Shown in pieces: positions 35,681 to 43,454 of a DNA stretch of 64,000 nt. Numbering within the stretch: the stretch's first letter is position 1; each line of letters opens with the position of its first letter. Below the pieces are notes generated by a model. It was not told the origin of the DNA and ran no database searches. It saw nothing but the letters and a program-made list of their open reading frames with translations. The translations under genes and the position numbers were made by a program. The stretch is from Kofleriaceae bacterium (lineage in GTDB: Bacteria; Myxococcota_A; Polyangia; Haliangiales; Haliangiaceae): assembly GCA_024762925.1 (NCBI GenBank), contig JANTGM010000002.1:1-64000 (forward strand). The letters are read 5' to 3'.

Positions 35681-36675
35681 CGAATCGCTTTCTCGGTCGC
35701 ACCGGAGTTCGAGTCTCGCCACTGTGTCTGGGCACGATGTCCTTTGGTCAGGAATCAGATGCCAAGACCAGCGCACAGCTCTTTCATCGCGCCCGCGAAG
35801 CCGGCATCAACGTCTTCGACACCGCCGACGTCTACGGAGGTGGAGCTTCCGAACGGATTCTCGGTGGTCTCATCGCTGACTGTCGAGACGAAGTTGTGAT
35901 CGCAAGCAAGGCGTATTTCCCAACGAGCGCAGATTGCAATGCACGCGGCTCGTCTCGGTATCACTTGGTTCGCGCGGTAGAGGCTAGCTTGAGGCGGCTC
36001 GGAACAGATTGCATCGACATCTTCTATTTGCATCGCCACGATGATGAGACCAGAGCGGAGGAGACATGGCGCGCTGTCGACGATCTGGTTCGTGCTGGGA
36101 AGATTTTGTATCCGGCGATTAGCAACTTCTCTGCTTGGCAGGGCATGAAAGCGGTGTCGCTCTGCGCAGCCAAGAGCTGGGCGAGGCCGGTGTGTTTTCA
36201 GCCGATGTACAATTTGGCAAAGCGTCAGGCTGAGGTGGAAATCCTGCCAATGTGCCAGAGCGAGGGCATCGGCGTCATGCCGTACTCACCCACCGGTGGT
36301 GGCCTCTTAACAGGAAAGTATGGAACCGATCTCAGACCCGACTCGGGCCGGCTTCTCGAGAACACAATGTACGGGGTGCGCTATGCCGATCCTCGCCACT
36401 ACCAGCTTGCGGGAGACTTCACAGCGGTTGCGACGCGCCACGGATTTGAACCCGCTGCCTTGGCGATAGCTTGGGTCGCGGCCCATCCTGCTGTCACCGC
36501 TCCGATCGTTGGGACGCGGTCAGTTGCCCACCTCGATGTTGCGCTTCGCTCGCTCGATATCGGATTGCGCTATGACTCAGAATTGTACCGAGAGATTAGC
36601 TCGCTCTCAATGACGCCTCCCCCTGCGACAGATCGCAACGAGGAAACGTCCTCCCACAACTTTGGAACTCGCTAG
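35677..36675 (+). CDS. Aldo/keto reductase
   Basis: A 332-aa NADPH-dependent (beta/alpha)8 reductase of the AKR superfamily. The catalytic tetrad is visible: Asp and Tyr in DTADVYGGGASE, Lys in ASKAYF and His in FYLHRHD. RFLGRTGVRVSPLCLGTM is the usual N-terminal signature, and VGTRSVAHLDVAL the late cofactor segment. ATG 35677 overlaps the upstream stop; the longer open frame to 35563 is within the exporter gene. It probably reduces a small aldehyde or ketone. The coupling to an exporter gene is suggestive of joint stress or detoxification use, an inference. Confidence 0.92.
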   Translation: MTNRFLGRTGVRVSPLCLGTMSFGQESDAKTSAQLFHRAREAGINVFDTADVYGGGASERILGGLIADCRDEVVIASKAYFPTSADCNARGSSRYHLVRAVEASLRRLGTDCIDIFYLHRHDDETRAEETWRAVDDLVRAGKILYPAISNFSAWQGMKAVSLCAAKSWARPVCFQPMYNLAKRQAEVEILPMCQSEGIGVMPYSPTGGGLLTGKYGTDLRPDSGRLLENTMYGVRYADPRHYQLAGDFTAVATRHGFEPAALAIAWVAAHPAVTAPIVGTRSVAHLDVALRSLDIGLRYDSELYREISSLSMTPPPATDRNEETSSHNFGTR

Positions 36676-36730
36676 AGGACGATAGCGCCTCGCTTACTCA
36701 CAATGATGTCGCGCAGTCACCGCGGAGGCG

Positions 36731-37549
36731 CTACACAAAGAGATCTGGGAACAGGGGGTTGCCCGGCTCGACTGCATAGGAATCGAAATCCGTCACCCCC
36801 GCACCGAGGAGTACGTCCTCGTCAATAAAAAAGTTCCCTGTGGTCTCAGAACTTTTCTGGCTTAGGACCCAGTGCGCCGCATCAGCCATGATCGTTGGCT
36901 TGCGCGCAGATTTGGCACTCGCATCGCCCATGATCATACGGATTGCTGCTGTATCAATGGCTGTCTTTGGCCACAGAGCATTGACTGCAACTCCTTTGCC
37001 TTTGAATTCGCCCGACATACCAAGAACGCACATGCTCATGCCGAACTTGGCCATGGTGTAGGCGACATGCGGAGCGAACCAATGCGTCTCCATATTGAGG
37101 GGCGGCGAGAGGTTGAGGATGTGAGCGTTGTCTGCTTTGAGAAGATGCGGGAGGCACGCTTGCGAGCACAAGAAGGTGCCACGCATGTTCACCTGATGCA
37201 TCAGGTCATAGCGCTTCATGGTTGTGTGCAGTGTGCTCGTCAGCGAGATGGCACTAGCGTTGTTCACGAGAATGTCGATGCCACCGAAGGTATCGATGGC
37301 TCTCGCCACAGCCGCCTTCACCTGATCCTCGAATCGAATGTCCACAATGCAGGGCAGGGCCTTGCCGCCAGCTTCTTCGATTTCCTTTGCCGCCGAATAG
37401 ACGGTGCCCGGGAGCTTGGGATGGGGCTCAGCCGTTTTGGCCGCAATTACGACGTTCGCACCATCTTGGGCTGCACGAAGCGCAATGGCCTTGCCGATGC
37501 CCCGACTCGCGCCCGAGATAAACAGAGTTTTTCCGCTAAGCGTAGACAT
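36731..37549 (-). CDS. Short-chain dehydrogenase (HSDL2-like)
   Basis: A 272-aa classical SDR. GASRGIGKAIA is the cofactor loop, NNASAISL the structural motif, and the active site is Ser in ILNLSPP with Tyr-x3-Lys in AYTMAKFG. The absence of a transmembrane part and motifs such as PHPKLPGTVYSAA and LWPKTAIDTAA are typical of the HSDL2-like group, which in animals also carries an SCP-2 domain; here the SCP-2 protein is encoded separately at 8248. ATG 37549. It starts 30 bp downstream of the HiPIP-like gene on the same strand, suggesting cotranscription. Its lipid substrate is unknown. Confidence 0.9.
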   Translation of the reverse strand: MSTLSGKTLFISGASRGIGKAIALRAAQDGANVVIAAKTAEPHPKLPGTVYSAAKEIEEAGGKALPCIVDIRFEDQVKAAVARAIDTFGGIDILVNNASAISLTSTLHTTMKRYDLMHQVNMRGTFLCSQACLPHLLKADNAHILNLSPPLNMETHWFAPHVAYTMAKFGMSMCVLGMSGEFKGKGVAVNALWPKTAIDTAAIRMIMGDASAKSARKPTIMADAAHWVLSQKSSETTGNFFIDEDVLLGAGVTDFDSYAVEPGNPLFPDLFV

Positions 37550-37579
37550 GGGCCCAGCCTAACACTGACTGACCTACAG

Positions 37580-37822
37580 CTAGTCTTCGATCTTCTCCCA
37601 CCACTGGCACCACCAGTCGCCACCGACAAGAATGCGGAGCTTTGGATGCCAGCAGTAGTCAAGCTTGGCGTCAGGATCCATGTAGTAGAGACAGTTGTCG
37701 CACTTCTCATCTCCGTATGGCACTCCCTTCAGGACGTTGTCAGAGATCATGTGCTTGAGCTCAAGCGCCTTCTTCTCGTCGATTTCTTTTGGTTCTGGAG
37801 TGGGTAGCTTGTCGTCTGCCAT
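37580..37822 (-). CDS. HiPIP-like iron-sulfur protein without export signal
   Basis: An 80-aa protein with four Cys in the spacing C-x2-C-x12-C-x14-C (CDNCLYYM, DYCWHP, WWCQWW). This spacing and the GGDWWCQWWE end match high-potential iron-sulfur proteins, which hold a [4Fe-4S] cluster and shuttle electrons. Classical HiPIPs are exported by Tat; this one begins MADDKLPTPEP and has no leader, so it should stay in the cytoplasm unless the start is wrong. It precedes the SDR gene by 30 bp. ATG 37822. Confidence 0.7.
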   Translation of the reverse strand: MADDKLPTPEPKEIDEKKALELKHMISDNVLKGVPYGDEKCDNCLYYMDPDAKLDYCWHPKLRILVGGDWWCQWWEKIED

Positions 37823-37917
37823 GCTCGAAGCCTACCGCAAACAGTGGGGATCACGGCAAGTCACTGCTGCGCGAAAGTTCTCTCGGTGGACAAGCTGCTG
37901 CAGACTCAGACAGTCAC

Positions 37918-38964
37918 CTATGCGGACGAATTCTCCTTGGCTAGCGAGTCTAGGTACCAAGCCGTTGTCTCGCGCATACCGGCTGTGATGTCATGGGAAA
38001 ACTCGTAGCCGAGTAATCGTTGGATTTTTGAGATGCTCGCCTGGCTGTGTGCAACGTCCCCAGCGCGAGGAGCAGTGAAGATCGGTTCCCACTTGGCGAC
38101 CTTGGGATAGCGAACTGCCACAGCTTCACGAATCACTCGATAAAGCTCCACAAGGTCGGTGTTGCCATCGCAGCCCACGTTGTAGGTCTGATTGGTTGCA
38201 TCCGGATCTTGCGTGGTGGCCGCGAGAAGGTTTGCCTGCACAACGTTGTCGATGTAGCAGAAGTCGCGACTGTTGCTGCCGTCACCAAAGATCTTGCACT
38301 TCTCTCCATGTATAAGTGCACCAAGCCATCGCGGAATTACCGCTGCATAGGCACCGTTGGGATCTTGCCGTCGGCCAAAGACGTTGAAGTATCGCATTCC
38401 GATAACCTCGAGCCCGTAGTTGTCTTGGAAAACGCCTGCGTAGAGTTCGTCAACGCGCTTGGTGATTGCATATGGGGAGAGCTGACGTCCAATGTTCTCC
38501 TCCACCTTTGGCAAATCTGGGTGATCGCCATAGACGGAACTGGAACTCGCGTAGACGAAGCGACTCGCTTTGCAGTCGCGTGCAGCGATTAGCATATTGA
38601 GAAACCCGTTCACGTTCGCGTTGTGCGAGCTGAGCGGATCGTTGATGGAGCGCGGAACAGAACCTAGAGCAGCTTGATGCAGCACGTAGTCGGCACCTGA
38701 GCAAGCTTCTGCACAGGTCTTCGGATCGCAGATATCCCCCTCAATAAAGGTGAAGCGCTTTGCCGCTTCTTCGCCAACGATGTCCTTCACCTTGTCGAGG
38801 TTGTGGCGGTGTCCCGTCGCGAAGTTGTCTAGGCCCACGACGTGTTGGCCAAGACCTAAGAGTTCTTCGCAGAGAGCCGAGCCAATGAAGCCCGCAACAC
38901 CGGTTATAACCCAGCGCTTTGGAGTGCCCTGGAGTGTGGTGCGGAGTTCGCTGTATCGGGTCAA
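37918..38964 (-). CDS. wbpP: UDP-N-acetylhexosamine 4-epimerase, WbpP/TviC type
   Basis: A 348-aa extended SDR. The N-terminal motif ITGVAGFIGSALCEELL binds NAD; the catalytic Ser and Tyr are in ASSSSVYGD and SPYAITKRVDELYA. The opening TRYSELRTTL...KRWVITGVAGFIGS matches WbpP, which converts UDP-GlcNAc to UDP-GalNAc or the uronate forms. The start is TTG 38964, preceded by GGAG at about 9 nt and overlapping the upstream stop; the N-terminal match supports this non-ATG start. It follows the WbpO-like dehydrogenase directly, so the two should form one pathway step pair toward UDP-GalNAcA, a surface polysaccharide precursor. No glycosyltransferase lies nearby. Confidence 0.88.
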   Translation of the reverse strand: MTRYSELRTTLQGTPKRWVITGVAGFIGSALCEELLGLGQHVVGLDNFATGHRHNLDKVKDIVGEEAAKRFTFIEGDICDPKTCAEACSGADYVLHQAALGSVPRSINDPLSSHNANVNGFLNMLIAARDCKASRFVYASSSSVYGDHPDLPKVEENIGRQLSPYAITKRVDELYAGVFQDNYGLEVIGMRYFNVFGRRQDPNGAYAAVIPRWLGALIHGEKCKIFGDGSNSRDFCYIDNVVQANLLAATTQDPDATNQTYNVGCDGNTDLVELYRVIREAVAVRYPKVAKWEPIFTAPRAGDVAHSQASISKIQRLLGYEFSHDITAGMRETTAWYLDSLAKENSSA

Positions 38965-40254
38965 CTAGAGGCTCCAATAGCTGAATTCGGGCTCAACATC
39001 GCTTGGCTCGAGCATGGATTTCACATCGATGAAGACAGCGCCTTTGGCCATGCGATCAAGGAGCGCTTTGGGGCCATCCTTCACGTAGGCATCGTGTCCC
39101 ACTGCGAGTATGAGGGCATCGAGATTGTTGAGTTCATCCCAATCGCAAAGCTTGATGCCGTATTCTTCGAGCGCCTCATCTTTGTCGGCCATGGCATCGT
39201 GAATGATTGGCGTTATGCCAAACTCCAACAACTCGGTGGCGATGTCGGGAACCCGACTGTTGCGCAGATCGGGAACATTCTCTTTGAACGTCAGACCGAG
39301 AATTCCCACACGCGCCCGACGAAGAGGAACATCGGTCTTGGCGAGCATCTTCATGGTGCGTTGCGCGATGTACGCCCCCACGCCGTTGTTGATGCTGCGT
39401 CCCGAGAGAATTACCTGGGGCTGGTAGCCGAGTTGTTCGGCCTTGGCTGTGAGGTAGTACGGGTCAACGCCGATGCAGTGACCGCCAACAAGGCCCGGGC
39501 TAAACTTGAGGAAGTTCCATTTTGTGCCTGCGGCCTCGAGTACATCTTTGGTGCGGATGCCCATGCGATCGAAGATCAGTGCGAGTTCGTTCATGAGTGC
39601 AATGTTGACATCGCGCTGCGTGTTCTCGATGACCTTCGCGGCCTCAGCCACTTGAATCGTGGCGGCTCGGTGCACGCCCGCGGTAACGACAGAGCTGTAC
39701 ACGTCGGCAACGCGGTCGAGAGTGGCTTGGTCTTGGCCTGCAACCACTTTGACGATGGTCTCAAAGGTGTGCTCTTTGTCGCCCGGGTTAATTCGCTCAG
39801 GCGAGTAGCCAAGGAAGATGTCTTCACCACACTTGAGCCCTGAGACTTCCTCGAGAATCGGGCCACAAACCTCTTCGGTGACACTTGGGTAGACGGTCGA
39901 CTCATAAACGATTACCGCTCCCTTTGTGAGCGCCTTTGCAACCGTGCGAGAGGCGGCCTCAACGGGACGCAGGTCGGGGCGCTTGTCTTCGTCGATCGGT
40001 GTTGGGACTGCAACGATGTAGAAACTCCGGCCTGAAATCTCCTCGATCTTGTTTGTGAATTTCATGTTCGACGCCTGCAGGTCGGCGTCATCAACTTCAC
40101 CCGTTCGATCGTGACCAGCGTTGAGTTCATCGATTCGTGTTTGGCTGATGTCGAACCCAATGCAGTCGAATTTCTTGGCCATGGTGACAGCCACTGGAAG
40201 CCCGACGTAGCCTAGGCCAATTACCACCATTGTTTCTTTTTGCGAGTCTGCCAT
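38965..40254 (-). CDS. wbpO: UDP-N-acetylhexosamine dehydrogenase, WbpO/TviB type
   Basis: A 429-aa UDP-sugar 6-dehydrogenase. VIGLGYVGLPVAVTMAK is the NAD loop, YESTVYPSVTEEVC the conserved helix, and GGHCIGVDPYYLTAKA contains the catalytic Cys. GYSPERINPGD is typical of the HexNAc dehydrogenase branch. The enzyme oxidises UDP-GlcNAc or UDP-GalNAc to the uronic acid. ATG 40254; the epimerase gene begins at its stop. GlmU (5508-6917) could supply UDP-GlcNAc. Which hexosamine is used first cannot be told from the sequence. Confidence 0.9.
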   Translation of the reverse strand: MADSQKETMVVIGLGYVGLPVAVTMAKKFDCIGFDISQTRIDELNAGHDRTGEVDDADLQASNMKFTNKIEEISGRSFYIVAVPTPIDEDKRPDLRPVEAASRTVAKALTKGAVIVYESTVYPSVTEEVCGPILEEVSGLKCGEDIFLGYSPERINPGDKEHTFETIVKVVAGQDQATLDRVADVYSSVVTAGVHRAATIQVAEAAKVIENTQRDVNIALMNELALIFDRMGIRTKDVLEAAGTKWNFLKFSPGLVGGHCIGVDPYYLTAKAEQLGYQPQVILSGRSINNGVGAYIAQRTMKMLAKTDVPLRRARVGILGLTFKENVPDLRNSRVPDIATELLEFGITPIIHDAMADKDEALEEYGIKLCDWDELNNLDALILAVGHDAYVKDGPKALLDRMAKGAVFIDVKSMLEPSDVEPEFSYWSL

Positions 40255-40359
40255 CAGGCCGAAAGCAGAACACAGCCGCTCTCTGCCTTCAAATTGTTGT
40301 AGACGCCAAATGCGCAGAGAACTCGGAAGAGATTGTTTGGTGTAGGTGTCGCCGTCGGG

Positions 40360-40572
40360 CTAGTGCGCTCGACTCGCAAGAGCGAAGAAAACGGCAAGAT
40401 CACCTGCAAACGTCGGCTCAGTCTGAAGTTCGACCTGCAGCCGGTGTAGCCCTCTCACGTACACTCCAGATCGCGAGGCGACCTCTTGAATGCTGACTCT
40501 TCCGCTTCCGTGGTTGCGTAGATTGTGTAGAGGAACCTTTCGGGATGTGATTGGCGCCGGTTGCGGCGAGAC
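40360..40572 (-). other. Same-frame open stretch after the P460 stop, FHA-like
   Basis: This is the 318-bp gap before wbpO. After the TAG of the P460-type gene, the same frame remains open for 70 codons. The peptide contains HNLRNHGSGRVSIQEVASRS and GVYVRGLHRL, which resembles the second half of an FHA domain (strand, GR-x-S/N-G-x-Y/F-V-x-G). No start codon fits. It could be a remnant, a stop-separated domain or chance. The rest of 40255-40572 shows nothing else. Confidence 0.25.
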
Positions 40573-41118
40573 CTACGGGAGAATCGCAGGCTTCATGAAG
40601 ATCCAGTCGTTGCCGCTGACCTTCTTGTGACAGTCTCGACACTCCTCGCTGATGCTCTCGTCGGAACCATAGGGCACAAGCTCGGTTCCATTCCAGCGCG
40701 CCCAACCCCAGCCCGAGTCATTTGAGGCGTAGGTTTCGACGTCTTTGAACATGAACTCCGCGCGGATGAACTCACCGGCCGTGAGCGATTGGCTTGTGCC
40801 TTGGCCGGGGGCTTGCTTCCACAAAGTGCTTGCGATGATCGTGCCGTTGGGCCATGGATTGGTTTCACCTCGGCGCGCTGCTCGCACCGCAGTTACATTG
40901 CCCAGGACAACCCGCAACGTTTCTTTGTCGGGGCGCTGGGTCACTGAAAGCACGGGCCAGTTCTTGTACTTGCGCGGAAATTCGATGCCACCAGGAGCCG
41001 GCACAACTTGCCCTGCCTCGGCCGGTAGCGGTGCTTCGGTTGGTGCAGTCTTAACCGTGGGGCCGCAAGCTGTGGCGCATGCCAAGGCGAGAGATGTGGT
41101 GAGAACGCGGGCGCTCAT
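40573..41118 (-). CDS. Cytochrome P460-type lipoprotein
   Basis: A 181-aa protein from ATG 41118 with a signal peptide ending at a Cys (ALACATAC). The body has the beta-rich P460 pattern: YKNWPVLSVTQRP, LRVVLGNVTAVRAARRGETN, WPNGTIIASTLWK, VETYASNDSGWGWARWN, and near the end CRDCH, a canonical c-type heme motif, followed by VSGNDWIF. P460 cytochromes act outside the cytoplasm in oxidation of hydroxylamine or similar small molecules, or as heme redox or NO-related proteins. A relative with a different Cys spacing is encoded at 59083. Function here is unknown. Confidence 0.75.
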   Translation of the reverse strand: MSARVLTTSLALACATACGPTVKTAPTEAPLPAEAGQVVPAPGGIEFPRKYKNWPVLSVTQRPDKETLRVVLGNVTAVRAARRGETNPWPNGTIIASTLWKQAPGQGTSQSLTAGEFIRAEFMFKDVETYASNDSGWGWARWNGTELVPYGSDESISEECRDCHKKVSGNDWIFMKPAILP

Positions 41119-41220
41119 TGCGGCAAGCCTACCACGGGCGATAGTGCCAAGTTCAGGAGCATAGATTTGGAGCACGATTCCTGCGCGCGATTCGAACGAA
41201 CTCCAACGCCTGAAGCACTC

Positions 41221-41363
41221 GTGCGCGATTCATGAATATAGAACGCTCTGCCAGTCTTCTTCGTTGTTCATCGGTCGCTTGCCCGAGCAAACTCCCTCTT
41301 CCCACCTCGCCAGAAAACGAGCTGGCTTCGCGATCACGAATCAATGTCCATGGATCGCGCACT
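41221..41363. repeat. Second copy-type element with 16-bp inverted ends
   Basis: Bases 41221-41246 match 16667-16692 exactly in reverse complement. At the other end, GATCGCGCAC with preceding bases (41348-41363) forms an imperfect inverted repeat (14 of 16) with 41221-41236. The interior has no stem like the first element. It lies between the P460 start (41118) and the tonB stop (41386). I see no gene in this 267-bp gap. Confidence 0.6.
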
Positions 41364-41385
41364 AGCAAGATTTTTGAATCTGACA

Positions 41386-42243
41386 CTACTCTGGAAGGGT
41401 GAAGTGAAAGGTCCAGACTACCGAGGCCGGTACCGGCTTGTCGTTTGCGTCGAGGGCGGGCTTGAAGCGAAGTTTCTTTGCCAATCGCAACGCAAGCTGA
41501 TCAAGGCCACTACCGAGTTTCGTGACCAGGGAACTTCGAGCGACTCTTCCTTCCACATCCACAACGAGTCGCACTTTGATGGCTCCTTCAACCCCCGCAG
41601 CCTTTGCGGCCTTGGGATAGTTCTTGCGGGCATCGACGAAATCCGTCTCACCAATGGGAACTGGGCGTCGCTTGATCATCGCCACGGAGACCGGCGCTAC
41701 GTTGGCTCCAGTTCCCTCCTTGCCACCTTCGCCGGCCCCTATGCCTTTGCCACCTGGGCCAGGGGTCTTGCTTCGGCCTACCGCTACGGGGACAGCTCCC
41801 GTTGGTGAGAGCGAATCGAGATCGTAAGCATAGCCACCTGGCAGGGCGGAGTCAGCAGGACCGGGCGCTGGAGCACCTGTTGCCCAGTCTGGCACCGGCT
41901 CGGAGGGCACTGGCTCGCTTACCACTTCGGGTGTCGGTCGAGGCTTCGCGGTGGCGACGCGCTGTGGCTGTGGTTCGGGCTCGGGCTCGGGTTCGGGTTC
42001 CGACTCGGGCTCGGGTTCCGGTTCCGGATCGGGCTCGGGTTCCGGTTCGGGCTCCGGTTCCGGTTCGGGCTCCGGTTTAGATTCAGCGCTCTGCGTTCGC
42101 TCCACGTCAAACGTCACCTCCATTTCGCGCTCCTCGATCACACTCGGATCCACATCAATCTGCGAAACCAAGGCCCCAGCAGCACCGTGCCCAAATAGGG
42201 CAATGGCAACTGCTGTCAGCAGGTCTCGATCGCGTCGACTCAC
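41386..42243 (-). CDS. tonB: TonB-family energy transducer
   Basis: A 285-aa protein: one N-terminal membrane anchor (about 9-28), a Pro-Glu repeat arm (about 57-95) with Asp, Ser and Gln variants, a Gly-rich linker, and a C-terminal TonB fold at about 205-283 ([46 protein letters not shown]). It spans the periplasm and couples the proton gradient to outer-membrane receptors. Start GTG 42243 overlaps the exbD stop by 4 nt. It is the last gene of exbB-exbD-tonB. No TonB-dependent receptor lies in the window. Confidence 0.93.
   Translation of the reverse strand: MSRRDRDLLTAVAIALFGHGAAGALVSQIDVDPSVIEEREMEVTFDVERTQSAESKPEPEPEPEPEPEPEPDPEPEPEPESEPEPEPEPEPQPQRVATAKPRPTPEVVSEPVPSEPVPDWATGAPAPGPADSALPGGYAYDLDSLSPTGAVPVAVGRSKTPGPGGKGIGAGEGGKEGTGANVAPVSVAMIKRRPVPIGETDFVDARKNYPKAAKAAGVEGAIKVRLVVDVEGRVARSSLVTKLGSGLDQLALRLAKKLRFKPALDANDKPVPASVVWTFHFTLPE
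41971..42078 (-). repeat. Pro-Glu codon repeat in tonB
   Basis: A near-pure run of GAR-CCN codon pairs (6-bp units) encodes the rigid PE arm of TonB. The unit is interrupted by Asp, Ser and Gln substitutions, and such short tandem DNA is prone to slippage in multiples of 6 bp, which keeps the frame. Confidence 0.9.
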
Positions 42244-42704
42244 GGAGACTTGGAAGAGTTCTTACTATCAGCCTCAGAGAGCTTGGGTTTCGTGCGAAGT
42301 GCAAACTTTTCAATGCCCACGCTGCGAACCATGTCGATAACTTCCATCACGGCGCCATGCGAGACGTCTTTGTCGCCCGCGATGATCGCCTTACTGTCTG
42401 GATGCGCGGCTTGGAACGATTTGAGGAGGGCCGTCGCTCCTAGCCGGTTCGTTGCAGCGAAGGTCTGCTCTTCGTCGTCGGTTGTCACAACGAGGCTCCC
42501 ATCATCCGTTATCGCCAAACTGAGCGTTCCCTGAACGGCAGCTCCAGTGGCAGCCGCAGGCGAATCAACGAGAATTCCTTGGGCGGCGATCATGGGTGCC
42601 GTGACCATGAAGATAACGAGCAGCACAAGCACGACATCAACGAGAGGAGTCACATTGATCTCAGAGATGGCACCACCCTCATCTTGATATCCCGAGCTGG
42701 CCAT
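42240..42704 (-). CDS. exbD: ExbD/TolR-family energy-transducer component
   Basis: A 154-aa inner-membrane protein. The opening ends with [20 protein letters not shown], the TM helix with the essential Asp (LVDV), followed by a periplasmic domain ending in [20 protein letters not shown]. This is the ExbD/TolR proton-channel partner. ATG 42704 shares one base with the exbB stop (TGATG). Because tonB follows, ExbD is preferred over TolR. Confidence 0.92.
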   Translation of the reverse strand: MASSGYQDEGGAISEINVTPLVDVVLVLLVIFMVTAPMIAAQGILVDSPAAATGAAVQGTLSLAITDDGSLVVTTDDEEQTFAATNRLGATALLKSFQAAHPDSKAIIAGDKDVSHGAVMEVIDMVRSVGIEKFALRTKPKLSEADSKNSSKSP

Positions 42705-43414
42705 CAGTCTTTGTCCTCGGTCTCGTCGTTGCCGTCTCGTTCATCGCCGTCTCGTTCGTCTGGTGTGCGCCGTCCGTCTTGCTCCTCAGCGTCGTGCAGG
42801 TTTGTGTACATGGCACTGAGCACTGCATGGGCGAGTGCATCGCTGTGGGCAAGATGAGAACGCATCAGGCGATTGAACACGTTGAACGCAACAACTGCGG
42901 GAATCGCCACCAAGATGCCGACAGCGGTGGCAACAAGCGCCTCCGAGGTTGACTCCATGACAGCATTGATGCCGCCTGTTGGATCCGCGTGTAAGTCGTT
43001 AAAGGCCTTGATGATGCCCAAGACCGTTCCAAAGAGGCCGATGAAGGGGGCGTTGTTGCCTAGCGTTCCGAGGGTGACAGTGAGCTGCTCGTACTCTTCT
43101 TTGCTTGCGAGCTTGGCGCTGTTCATCGCCTCGGAAGCTGCGTCAATGCCATGCTGCCGATTGTCGATACCCGCAAGCGCAACCCGAGCCGCCATCGCCT
43201 TGTTGCCCTTGTAACGGTTTCGCAGTGCATTAACCGAGTCTTCCTTGATGGCACGTACCGTTTCGACTTGCAATGCGCGGTGATCGAGTCTCCGACGCTT
43301 GAAGAACATGGCGCGCTCCACCACAACAGCAATGGATAGGACGCTCAACGCGAAAAGCAGGTAGAGAACCCACTCGGCGCCTAGAAGGGCAAATGCTACG
43401 ATTTGATCAGTCAT
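42704..43414 (-). CDS. exbB: ExbB/TolQ/MotA-family proton channel
   Basis: A 236-aa inner-membrane protein with three membrane helices (about 12-35, about 125-150 and about 160-185). The segment LGTLGNNAPFIGLFGTVLGI and the third helix EALVATAVGILVAIPAVVAF match ExbB/TolQ. The C-terminal tail is long and made of DERDGDERDG repeats, an unusual charged extension. First gene of exbB-exbD-tonB. It forms the stator-like channel that powers TonB. Confidence 0.93.
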   Translation of the reverse strand: MTDQIVAFALLGAEWVLYLLFALSVLSIAVVVERAMFFKRRRLDHRALQVETVRAIKEDSVNALRNRYKGNKAMAARVALAGIDNRQHGIDAASEAMNSAKLASKEEYEQLTVTLGTLGNNAPFIGLFGTVLGIIKAFNDLHADPTGGINAVMESTSEALVATAVGILVAIPAVVAFNVFNRLMRSHLAHSDALAHAVLSAMYTNLHDAEEQDGRRTPDERDGDERDGNDETEDKD

Positions 43415-43454
43415 AGTTTTTCTTAGTCTTCACTCTCTGGTCTGTGACGCGTCC

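Noticed and set aside
36683-36733. 9-bp inverted repeat between the aldo-keto reductase and SDR genes as a terminator
   Set aside because: The loop is 33 nt and there is no T-run on either side, so it is too weak to call.
36872-37807. 311-codon + strand open frame across the SDR and HiPIP-like genes
   Set aside because: It lies antisense to two genes with clear family motifs, and its own translation has no recognisable domain or start context. It is a shadow frame.
37918-40254. The UDP-sugar enzymes as part of a local capsule or O-antigen cluster
   Set aside because: No glycosyltransferase, flippase or polymerase gene is nearby; the pair stands alone, so a cluster is not supported here.
41951-42340. 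+ strand Gly-Ser repeat frame opposite tonB
   Set aside because: It is the reverse complement of the Pro-Glu codon repeat in tonB and has no signal or domain of its own.
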